A DNA stretch of 8,432 bases from Clostridia bacterium. GTDB lineage: Bacteria > Bacillota > Clostridia > Christensenellales > Aristaeellaceae. The stretch lies in assembly GCA_009776385.1 (NCBI GenBank), contig WRFT01000070.1:1-8432 (forward strand). Direction: 5' to 3'. This document shows, one piece after another, positions 1 through 5,310 of the stretch. The stretch's first letter is position 1, and every line of letters begins with the position of its first letter. A model generated the notes under the pieces. It ran no database searches, was not told the origin of the DNA, and saw only the letters and a program-made list of their open reading frames with translations. The position numbers and the translations under genes were made by a program.

Positions 1-244
1 AGAATTTTATTATACAAGACCTTCAGATGGAATGTAAATATCTACTATAAACTATCAAAAAATGACTGTCTTCAAAAACACCCTTTTTATGGACGTCCGT
101 TTCGCGTGTTAACACGGTTCACGGAACAACCCATTGGCCTTTCCGCTTGCTCATTTATACGTTAAGGCTGCAAATAAAGTGACAAGTTATCCTTTTCTGT
201 TTACAATGGGGCATATGGAACAGTTGAATCATGAAAGTAATACG

Positions 245-1006
245 ATGAAATGGAACGCAAACGCTTATCATGATACATGCGGACGCGTGACGGAGCATGG
301 TGTTCAGCTCGTTCAGCTGCTCAAGGAGTTTCATTGCGGCAAGGTTTTAGACCTGGGCTGCGGAACAGGTGTGTTAACCAACCAAATTGCCGGATTCGCC
401 AGTGAGGTCATCGGAATTGACGCTTCCCCGGACATGATAGACTTTGCCCGTTCATCCTATCCCAACATTCCATTTCAAGTGACAGACGCCTGCCGCATCC
501 CGTGGACACAATATTTTGACGCGGTCTTCTCAAACGCGGTCTTTCATTTTATCACGTCACAGGACGCCCTGCTGGACAGCATACACAAGGCGCTCAAGCC
601 AAACGGAGCGCTCGTGTGCGAGTTCGGCGCGGCCGGCAATATCGCCGCCATCCTCGCGGCTGTAGAGGCTGCCTGCGCTACGAGAGGCAAGCCGTATACG
701 CTTCGTTTTTACTACCCCGCCCGGGAGGCATACGGACACTTACTTGAAAAGCATGGTTTTACCATCGATACCCTGTACACCTACGATTTGGACACGCGGC
801 TCCGGGAGGGGGCCGGCCGTCTGCGGGATTGGATTTGTCAGGTGTTCCGCGTTGAAATGGATTGGTTTAACGCTTCCGAAAGAAAGGCGGTACTTCATGA
901 GATTGAAACCGCGTTAAGACCAGCGTTATTCGATGGTACATATTGGCATATCCCCAACCGCCGGATACGCGTGATCGCGCGCTCAGCGCGGCGAATAACA
1001 AACTGA
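245..1006 (+). CDS. Class I SAM-dependent methyltransferase (trans-aconitate methyltransferase-like)
   Basis: Predicted soluble methyltransferase that transfers a methyl group from S-adenosylmethionine to an unknown small molecule. Numbered from the ATG at 245 (253 residues), motif I (VLDLGCGTG) is at about 34-42, motif II (IGIDASPDMI) at 56-65, and the FDAVFSNAVFHFI segment typical of the Methyltransf_11/25 and Tam-like groups at 91-103. The start at 245 is chosen because MKWNANAYH matches the usual N-terminus of this family (known from memory), with a weak GAAAG at 233-237. ATG 206 and 215 and TTG 134 are in frame, but no upstream Shine-Dalgarno supports them. It is the first gene of a probable three-gene operon with a GNAT and a creatininase-like gene. 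The methyl acceptor cannot be inferred; the C-terminal half shows no feature I recognise as substrate-specific. Confidence 0.85.
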   Translation: MKWNANAYHDTCGRVTEHGVQLVQLLKEFHCGKVLDLGCGTGVLTNQIAGFASEVIGIDASPDMIDFARSSYPNIPFQVTDACRIPWTQYFDAVFSNAVFHFITSQDALLDSIHKALKPNGALVCEFGAAGNIAAILAAVEAACATRGKPYTLRFYYPAREAYGHLLEKHGFTIDTLYTYDLDTRLREGAGRLRDWICQVFRVEMDWFNASERKAVLHEIETALRPALFDGTYWHIPNRRIRVIARSARRITN

Positions 1007-1013
1007 CACAGAT

Positions 1014-1028
1014 AAGGAGGAAACCGCT
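1014..1028 (+). promoter_or_regulatory. Strong ribosome binding site that decides a non-AUG start
   Basis: AAGGAGG at 1014-1020 is followed by an 8-base spacer that ends exactly before ATA at 1029. The reading frame behind it is the GNAT frame. No ATG, GTG or TTG lies in that frame between the in-frame stop at 996-998 and the TTG at 1044, which is too far from this site for normal initiation. Confidence 0.8.
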
Positions 1029-1460
1029 ATAATTGATTTTCGTTTGGCACGCGGCGCGGACGCGCCGGAACTTTTAAAACTGAACGACCTTTTTAACGGC
1101 GGCGGCTGTAATACGGTAGAAACTGTCGCCGAATCGCTTGAGGGAAACGGGCGGGAAATGGTTTATGTCGCCGCCGACGGCAAGACGCTGGCAGGTTTCT
1201 GCTGCGGCCAAATTCAGCAATCCATCTGTTATGCTTATCCGTTCGCCGAAATTACGGAGCTGTATGTCATGGACGCGTATCGGCGGCAGGGTATCGGCAA
1301 ACAGCTGCTGGTTATGATGGAAAATGCGCTTTTCAAACGCGGTGTCAAGCATCTTCACATTCTGACCGGCCGTGAAAACCATATCGCGCAAGCGCTGTAC
1401 CGTGCGTGCGGATATGGCGATACATCCGAAATACTGCTGGATAAAGGCAAAGAGCTATAA
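1029..1460 (+). CDS. GNAT-family N-acetyltransferase with apparent AUA/AUU start
   Basis: Predicted acetyl-CoA-dependent N-acetyltransferase of about 143 residues, a normal single-domain GNAT length. Motif A is visible as ELYVMDAYRRQGIG followed by an amphipathic helix, with the acetyl-CoA pyrophosphate-binding RRQGIG at about 85-90. A late LYRACGYG at the motif B position ends the domain. The start is inferred, not canonical: an ideal AAGGAGG sits 8 bases before ATA, giving (M)IDFRLARGADAPELL, which is a typical GNAT first strand. The first standard start codon in frame, TTG 1044, would remove this strand and has no Shine-Dalgarno at proper distance. The gene may truly start on AUA or AUU, or an ATG may have mutated or been misread. 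The preceding methyltransferase ends 22 bases upstream and the creatininase-like gene starts 3 bases after the stop. The substrate is unknown. Confidence 0.85.
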   Translation: MIDFRLARGADAPELLKLNDLFNGGGCNTVETVAESLEGNGREMVYVAADGKTLAGFCCGQIQQSICYAYPFAEITELYVMDAYRRQGIGKQLLVMMENALFKRGVKHLHILTGRENHIAQALYRACGYGDTSEILLDKGKEL

Positions 1461-1463
1461 AAG

Positions 1464-2276
1464 ATGAAACATGGCATTTTTACCAAAACCATGGCGGATA
1501 TGACATGGCCGGCAATTTTACAGGGCGCGGATGAAAACGCAATTGTTTTACTGCCGATGGGCGTCATAGAGGAACACGGCCCGCATTTATGCCTGGCGAC
1601 AGATATTTACACGGCCCACATCCAATGCGGAGCCGTCAAACAAGCACTTGAAGCCAAAGGCTATCCCGCCCTCATCGCGCCGCCCTTTTACTGGGGTGTT
1701 TGCCAGTCGGCCGGAGGGTTTATCGGCTCATTTAACATACGCCCCGAAACCGCAACGGCGTTGCTTTTCGATATACTGGCCTCGCTTGGAGGCTTTGGAT
1801 TCACGCGTGTTTTCGCCGTTAACGCGCATGGGGATGTCGCGCATAAAATCGCGGCCGTTGACGCCTTTAGGGAAGCATGCGAAAAAAACAAGATGACGGC
1901 GTGTTTCCCGTATGATGATTTTATGCTGAACCATTTCGGATGGGCAAGCAGCGAGCCTTGCTTTTACACGATACCGCCGCAAATCATTAAGATAAGTGAA
2001 GCAGCGGCTGCGGATGTCCACGCGGGAGACGTTGAAACCGCAGCCATCAATCAGTATTATCCCTCTTTGGCGGATACGCAAAAAGCAAAATCGCTGCCCG
2101 ATGTTTCGCTGGGCGATAATTTTGAAGCGTGGATGTTCGGCAGTAAATTGAAGCAGTTATCCCCATTGGGTTATATAGGTTCGCCGTCAAGCTATGAAAG
2201 CGTTGATATCCTAAAGCATACGGAGGATACAGCGCACAGGCTGTCCGAGGCGATCATCGCCAGACTCAATCGATAA
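1464..2276 (+). CDS. Creatininase-family amidohydrolase
   Basis: A 270-residue protein of the creatininase family (metal-dependent C-N hydrolases that include creatinine amidohydrolase, the FAPy deformylase ArfB and the mycofactocin peptidase MftE). Visible family signatures are LPMGVIEEHGPHL at 30-42, a following D47, the NAHGD segment at 120-124 and DVHAGDVETA at 184-193. By family knowledge these supply the two-metal site: E36, H38, D47, H122, D124 and E191 are the likely ligands. The more common NGHGGN motif is altered to NAHGDV. The start is ATG 1464, 3 bases after the GNAT stop, so translation is probably coupled; only a loose AAAGAG precedes it. A neighbouring methyltransferase and acetyltransferase suggest small-molecule modification followed by amide cleavage, but this is inference. 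Creatinine itself is not specifically indicated. Confidence 0.88.
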   Translation: MKHGIFTKTMADMTWPAILQGADENAIVLLPMGVIEEHGPHLCLATDIYTAHIQCGAVKQALEAKGYPALIAPPFYWGVCQSAGGFIGSFNIRPETATALLFDILASLGGFGFTRVFAVNAHGDVAHKIAAVDAFREACEKNKMTACFPYDDFMLNHFGWASSEPCFYTIPPQIIKISEAAAADVHAGDVETAAINQYYPSLADTQKAKSLPDVSLGDNFEAWMFGSKLKQLSPLGYIGSPSSYESVDILKHTEDTAHRLSEAIIARLNR

Positions 2277-2298
2277 CAGGCGTATTACCCCTTGGCAT

Positions 2299-2360
2299 GT
2301 CATCGCGAGCCGCGGTTCTTTGCCGCGAACTGCAGTAGCCGCGGCGGCGCGGCGATCCGG
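2299..2360. repeat. Palindromic dispersed repeat, copy A (GTCATCGCGAGC...GGCGATCC)
   Basis: Starts with GTCATCGCGAGCCGC and ends with GCGGCGATCCGG, with GC-rich inner inverted segments. It belongs to the same family as copies at 2376-2412, 2428-2464, 2822-2857 and 2903-2931. It begins 22 bases after the creatininase stop and could act as a 3' stem-loop for that operon. It resembles the REP-like GTCATTGCGAGCGAAGCGAAGCAATCC type seen in many bacteria (from memory). Confidence 0.7.
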
Positions 2361-2464
2361 AGGTTTTTTCTTTACGTCTTCGTGAGCCGCCAGCGGCGGC
2401 GCGGCGATCCGGAGGTTCTTTCTTTACGTCTTCGCGAGCCGCCAGCGGCGGCGCGGCGATCCGG
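2361..2464. repeat. 52-bp tandem duplication carrying repeat copies B and C
   Basis: Two head-to-tail units, 2361-2412 and 2413-2464, are identical except at two positions (T/C in the T-rich start and GTGAG versus GCGAG), i.e. 50 of 52 bases. Each unit is AGGTT(T/C)TTTCTTTAC followed by a palindromic repeat copy (2376-2412 and 2428-2464). Each copy contains the perfect short hairpin GCCGCC-AGC-GGCGGC. The high identity points to a recent duplication. Confidence 0.92.
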
Positions 2465-2480
2465 CGTCCACACTGTGGTA

Positions 2481-2508
2481 CTAACCACTAGTTACTAACC
2501 ACTAACTC
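2481..2508. repeat. Heptamer array 1 (CTAACCA type, 4 units)
   Basis: Four contiguous 7-base units in phase: CTAACCA, CTAGTTA, CTAACCA, CTAACTC. They follow the 52-bp tandem repeat after 16 bases. The same repeat occurs at 2783-2810 and 2956-3032. Confidence 0.8.
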
Positions 2509-2509
2509 C

Positions 2510-2524
2510 CCGCGTATTTCGCGG
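2510..2524. repeat. Small hairpin CCGCG-TATTT-CGCGG
   Basis: Perfect 5-bp stem with a 5-base loop immediately after heptamer array 1. It is the first of a chain of inverted repeats that fills the stretch up to array 2. No T-run follows, so it is not a standard terminator. Confidence 0.5.
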
Positions 2525-2533
2525 TTAATTCGT

Positions 2534-2548
2534 TTCTTCCCGGAAGAA
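2534..2548. repeat. Near-perfect palindrome TTCTTCC-C-GGAAGAA
   Basis: Seven complementary bases on each side of one central base. The centre is too tight for a good RNA hairpin, so it may be a protein-binding palindrome or simply part of the repeat element. Nothing nearby shows it to be an operator. Confidence 0.45.
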
Positions 2549-2583
2549 CCTTGTTTCCCGGGTGTTAACTCTTATTTCTTCAC

Positions 2584-2631
2584 GTTAGGGGGCCGGGGGA
2601 GGTTTCGATTCCTCCCCCAAGACCCCCTAAC
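2584..2631. repeat. Long G/C-rich stem-loop in intergenic repeat element
   Basis: GTTAGGGGG (2584-2592) pairs with CCCCCTAAC (2623-2631). After a 2x4 internal loop (CC against AAGA), GGGGGAGG (2595-2602) pairs with CCTCCCCC (2611-2618) around an 8-base loop TTTCGATT. That gives 17 base pairs in two helices. No T-run follows on the plus strand, so it is not a standard terminator. The structure works on either strand and looks like the core of a mobile or structured non-coding repeat. Confidence 0.85.
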
Positions 2632-2656
2632 AACCCCCGTTCCCCCTCGCAAACGA

Positions 2657-2674
2657 CCAAGGCTTCCGCCCTGG
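2657..2674. repeat. Hairpin CCAAGGC-TTCC-GCCCTGG
   Basis: Seven-base arms with one A/C mismatch on the plus strand (a G-U pair in a minus-strand RNA) and a 4-base loop. That better pairing weakly suggests that a structured RNA, if any, would be made from the minus strand. Confidence 0.5.
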
Positions 2675-2719
2675 ACCCGAAAACCGGCTCGTAAATCCCC
2701 ACCCTTCCCTTTACGGTAT

Positions 2720-2749
2720 CGGCTTACCTCGTCTTACACCGACTTACCG
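2720..2749. repeat. 10-bp periodic repeat CGNCTTACNN (3 units)
   Basis: CGGCTTACCT, CGTCTTACAC and CGACTTACCG lie end to end with CTTAC recurring exactly every 10 bases (2723, 2733, 2743). A degenerate fourth unit (TCTTGAC) follows. The 10-bp period matches one DNA turn, so the units lie on one helix face. Confidence 0.6.
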
Positions 2750-2782
2750 ATGTCTTGACCCCCACACCTCCACATCCAAATA

Positions 2783-2810
2783 CTAACCACTAACCACTCT
2801 CCACTCTCAA
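2783..2810. repeat. Heptamer array 2 (4 units)
   Basis: In-phase units CTAACCA, CTAACCA, CTCTCCA, CTCTCAA, with a decayed CTCCTTC after them. The order (CTAACCA units first, CTCTCMA units after) is the same as in array 3. The palindromic repeat copy D begins 11 bases later. Confidence 0.8.
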
Positions 2811-2820
2811 CTCCTTCTCG

Positions 2821-2932
2821 CGTCATCGCGAGCCGCGTGAGTGGCGCGGCGATCCAGCGTTTCTATCTGCTACACTAATAAGTACTAGAATAGTGTTAAT
2901 AACTGGATCGCCACGCTTCGCTCGCGAAGACG
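2821..2932. repeat. Inverted pair of palindromic repeats (copies D and E), MITE-like
   Basis: Copy D (2822-2857) starts GTCATCGCGAGC and ends GGCGATCCAG. Copy E (2903-2931) is its inverse, starting CTGGATCGCC and ending GCTCGCGAAGAC. The outer 12 bases match with one mismatch and the inner 10 match perfectly. The 45-base AT-rich centre itself holds ACACTA (2872-2877) and TAGTGT (2891-2896) around AGTACT (2881-2886), so the whole unit is a nested palindrome able to form a large stem. No transposase gene or clear target-site duplication is visible. Confidence 0.75.
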
Positions 2933-2955
2933 TGAACTACCGTCACACGCAGATA

Positions 2956-3032
2956 CTGACCACTAGCCACTGACCACTAACCACTAACCACTCTCAACTC
3001 TCCATTCTCAACTCTCCACTCTCCATTCGTAA
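2956..3032. repeat. Heptamer array 3 (10-11 units, 77 bp)
   Basis: Contiguous 7-base units in strict phase: CTGACCA, CTAGCCA, CTGACCA, CTAACCA twice, CTCTCAA, CTCTCCA, TTCTCAA, CTCTCCA twice, then the decayed TTCGTAA. T at position 2, C at position 5 and A at position 7 are invariant in the first ten. Units shift from the CTAACCA to the CTCTCCA subtype along the array, as in array 2. Confidence 0.9.
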
Positions 3033-3041
3033 TGCGCGGCA

Positions 3042-3070
3042 TAGTCACGGGCATCTTTTCATGTTACACT
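3042..3070 (+). promoter_or_regulatory. Possible sigma-70 promoter for the oxidoreductase gene
   Basis: TAGTCA at 3042-3047 (4 of 6 to the -35 consensus) and TACACT at 3065-3070 (4 of 6 to TATAAT) are separated by 17 bases, just after the last heptamer array. Initiation there would give a leader of about 55 bases. The match is modest and unconfirmed. Confidence 0.35.
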
Positions 3071-3132
3071 AAAAAGGCGGAACGCGACGTGCAAAACCGC
3101 CCGCCCGATACCGCTTGAAAGGGGTAACTGCC

Positions 3133-4386
3133 ATGCAAAAACATGTGATTGATGACGCGAAACGATGCATGCAATGTAAAAACCCGCTTTGTTCCAAAGG
3201 CTGCCCCGTGCATACGCCCATCCGGGAGGCGATTCAACTACTTCTGGACAGCAAGCTGGAGCAAGCCGGAGACTTACTGTTTCAAAACAACCCGTTGTCT
3301 TTAATCTGCGGCTACATCTGCCCCCAAGAAAACCAGTGTGAAGGCAGCTGCGTATTGGGCAGAAAGGGCATGCCTGTCCACATCAGCGCCATAGAGCGGT
3401 ACATATCCGATTTTTATTTGGATGTTTGCACGCCCGTAGTGTCCCTTAAAAACCGCGGTAACGTGGCCATTATCGGCTCCGGCCCCGCGGGCATCACCAC
3501 CGCGTTTATGCTTGCCAAGATGAACTATAACGTCACCATTTTTGAGGGGAACGACCAAATCGGCGGCATCTTACGGTACGGCATTCCGGAGTTTCGTTTG
3601 CCTAAAAGCCTGCTGGTGCGGCTTCAAAACATGCTGCTGGCGGTGGGCGTAAAAATAAGGCCCAACACCACCATCGGCGCTAATTTGGTAATCGATGAGT
3701 TGTTCCGGGACGGTTATCAGGCCATTTTCATCGGATCGGGCGTATGGCGGCCCAATAAATTGGGTGTTCGGGGCGAAAGCCTTGGGCATGTTCATTTCGC
3801 TTTTGAGTACCTTCGCAACCCGGGCGTATACCGCTTAGGAAAGAATGTTGCCATCATCGGCGCGGGCAATGTGGCGATGGACGTTGCCAGAACCGTTTTA
3901 CGGCACGGCTCCAGAGAGGTTAATATCATTTGCAACAAGGGAGAATCCACCGTTACGGCACGGGAAATTGAAGTGGAATACGCCAAAATGGACGGCGTTA
4001 AGTTTGAGTTTTATAAAACCGCGGTGGAGTTTGTGGAAGAGGGGGTCCTGCTGGCCGATTCCCATGTTGTCACGGATGACGACGGGTATGAACAGGTCAG
4101 CATCATACCGGGAACGGAACAACTCTTCCCTGCAGACGCCGTCATCATCGCCATCAGCCAGGGGCCGAGGGCCGTCATCGTTTCCTCTACAAAGGGGATT
4201 GAAACAAAGGAAAACGGGCTGGTTGTGACCGATGAATGCGGTCGCACGACGCGTGAGGGCGTTTTCGCCTCCGGTGATGTCGTCACGGGCGCCAAAACCG
4301 TGGTGGAGGCCGTTCGCGTTTCCAAGCTGGTGGCCAATGCCATTGACGAATATATATCCGGGCTTCATACGACCGCCGCCGAATAA
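3133..4386 (+). CDS. GltD-like NAD(P)H-dependent iron-sulfur flavoprotein oxidoreductase (stand-alone)
   Basis: A 417-residue cytoplasmic oxidoreductase of the glutamate synthase small-subunit family. The N-terminal domain has eight cysteines in the family pattern, C12, C15, C20, C24 and C59, C63, C69, C73, expected to bind two 4Fe-4S clusters. An FAD Rossmann motif (VAIIGSGPAG) ends at 120, IGGILRYGIPEFRLPK follows at 143-158, the NAD(P)H motif GAGNVAMDVART is at 243-254, and the C-terminal FAD-contact GVFASGDVVTGAKTVVEA is at 377-394. By family knowledge it moves electrons from NAD(P)H through FAD to Fe-S centres and on to a partner. ATG 3133 is chosen over TTG 3115 because AAAGGGG at 3118-3124 lies 8 bases upstream. 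No large glutamate synthase subunit (gltB) or SudB/NfnA partner gene is in the window, so glutamate synthesis should not be assumed. Confidence 0.9.
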   Translation: MQKHVIDDAKRCMQCKNPLCSKGCPVHTPIREAIQLLLDSKLEQAGDLLFQNNPLSLICGYICPQENQCEGSCVLGRKGMPVHISAIERYISDFYLDVCTPVVSLKNRGNVAIIGSGPAGITTAFMLAKMNYNVTIFEGNDQIGGILRYGIPEFRLPKSLLVRLQNMLLAVGVKIRPNTTIGANLVIDELFRDGYQAIFIGSGVWRPNKLGVRGESLGHVHFAFEYLRNPGVYRLGKNVAIIGAGNVAMDVARTVLRHGSREVNIICNKGESTVTAREIEVEYAKMDGVKFEFYKTAVEFVEEGVLLADSHVVTDDDGYEQVSIIPGTEQLFPADAVIIAISQGPRAVIVSSTKGIETKENGLVVTDECGRTTREGVFASGDVVTGAKTVVEAVRVSKLVANAIDEYISGLHTTAAE

Positions 4387-4417
4387 GCGCTTTATTAAAT
4401 TTCAGGGGATGTTATTG

Positions 4418-4451
4418 AAAAAGCCGCTTGATGATAAATAAGCGGCTTTTT
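4418..4451. terminator. Bidirectional intrinsic terminator
   Basis: AAAAAGCCGCTT (4418-4429) and AAGCGGCTTTTT (4440-4451) form a perfect 12-bp stem around a 10-base loop. The flanking A and T tracts give a U-run on both strands. It sits between two convergent genes, 31 bases after the oxidoreductase stop and 4 bases beyond the dat stop, so it should end transcription from both sides. Confidence 0.93.
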
Positions 4452-4455
4452 GATA

Positions 4456-5301
4456 CTAAGCGGGTGTCGTCGCGTTTATATAGCGCTTACGCAGATAGTC
4501 CTGTATCCGTTCCGTCAAGCCGGCCGCCTTGCCGCCTACGGGCATGCCGTCCACCGTGGAAACGCGGACGCATTGAGCCAATGTGCTGGTAATGAGAACC
4601 TCGTCAGCTTGCAGCAGCGTCTCCAGCGTATACGGTTCCTCTTTTACCGGGATGGAAAGCTGATGACAAGCCTCCAGCAGATGGCCGCGCGCGACGCCTT
4701 TTAATATGAAGTTATCGGCCGGCGCGGTATAAAGCATACCGCCGTCAAGGATATGCACATTGCTGTGCGCGCATTCGGTTACCCTTCCGCCGCGATGTAA
4801 AATAGACTCAAAGCAGCCGGCCTCCGCCGATTTTTGAGAGGCCAGCACGGCGGGTATCAGGTTGATGGTTTTAATATTGCAATGCAGGTACCGCGTATCC
4901 TCCAAGGTAATGACGGGTACCGCAGCCAAGCAGTCATTTACCCGCGCGGGCACAATCATCACCCATAAAGAAGGTTTGGCGTCCTTTGGAAAAGCATGTC
5001 CGCGCAGGGCAACGCCGCGGCTCACCTGCCAATACACAAGCTGCTCGCCGTCGTCCACCTGCCGGATGAGGGCATGAAGCAGCGCGAGGAACTCCTGTTC
5101 GGGCATGGGAGGCTTGATGCCCATAAAGGCGAGACTTGAATAAAACCTGTCCAGATGCTCCTGCGGCGCGTAAAGGATGTGATTTCTGGTTACCGCCACT
5201 TCATAGATGCCGTCGCCGAAATAACAGGCACGATCCAGCATGGGTACGCGCATTTCCTCCAGCGGCCCCGTTTCACCATTGTAGTAACCAATATTCTGCA
5301 T
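4456..5301 (-). CDS. dat: D-amino acid transaminase (D-alanine aminotransferase), class IV
   Basis: A 281-residue PLP enzyme of fold type IV, closely similar along its length to the Bacillus D-amino acid transaminase that exchanges D-Ala and 2-oxoglutarate for pyruvate and D-Glu. The PLP lysine is K144 in CNIKTINLI (Bacillus CDIKSLNLL). Y33 in GDGIYEV, R100 and H102 in RGVALRGHAFP, and E176 in VTECAHSN match the known active-site and carboxylate-trap residues; the R-x-H pair separates D-amino acid enzymes from branched-chain and lyase relatives. The product feeds D-Ala or D-Glu to peptidoglycan. The start is the ATG at 5299-5301: AGGGG lies 6 bases upstream and overlaps the TAG stop of the VanY-like gene, 9 bases away, which implies translational coupling. 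A strong terminator follows the stop. Confidence 0.92.
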   Translation of the reverse strand: MQNIGYYNGETGPLEEMRVPMLDRACYFGDGIYEVAVTRNHILYAPQEHLDRFYSSLAFMGIKPPMPEQEFLALLHALIRQVDDGEQLVYWQVSRGVALRGHAFPKDAKPSLWVMIVPARVNDCLAAVPVITLEDTRYLHCNIKTINLIPAVLASQKSAEAGCFESILHRGGRVTECAHSNVHILDGGMLYTAPADNFILKGVARGHLLEACHQLSIPVKEEPYTLETLLQADEVLITSTLAQCVRVSTVDGMPVGGKAAGLTERIQDYLRKRYINATTPA

Positions 5302-5310
5302 GCCTAACCC

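Noticed and set aside
134..244. TTG start at 134 for the methyltransferase
   Set aside because: The extra residues do not look like the family, the base composition differs, and no ribosome binding site precedes it. ATG 206 or 215 remain possible.
2292..2498. A 68-codon plus-strand frame starting in the repeat region
   Set aside because: It runs through the 52-bp tandem repeat and palindromic copies; the Arg/Pro-rich translation simply mirrors the GC-rich repeats, and no ribosome binding site precedes it.
2584..2631. Rho-independent terminator for the creatininase operon
   Set aside because: The stem is strong, but it lies about 300 bases after the operon and is followed by a C-rich stretch, not T residues.
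2481..3032. CRISPR array
   Set aside because: The repeats are contiguous 7-base units or 30-60 bp palindromes without regular spacers, and no cas gene is present.
3898..4368. Long antisense frame inside the oxidoreductase gene
   Set aside because: It is the opposite strand of a gene with clear FAD and NAD(P)H motifs; it has no recognisable domain and no proper start signal.
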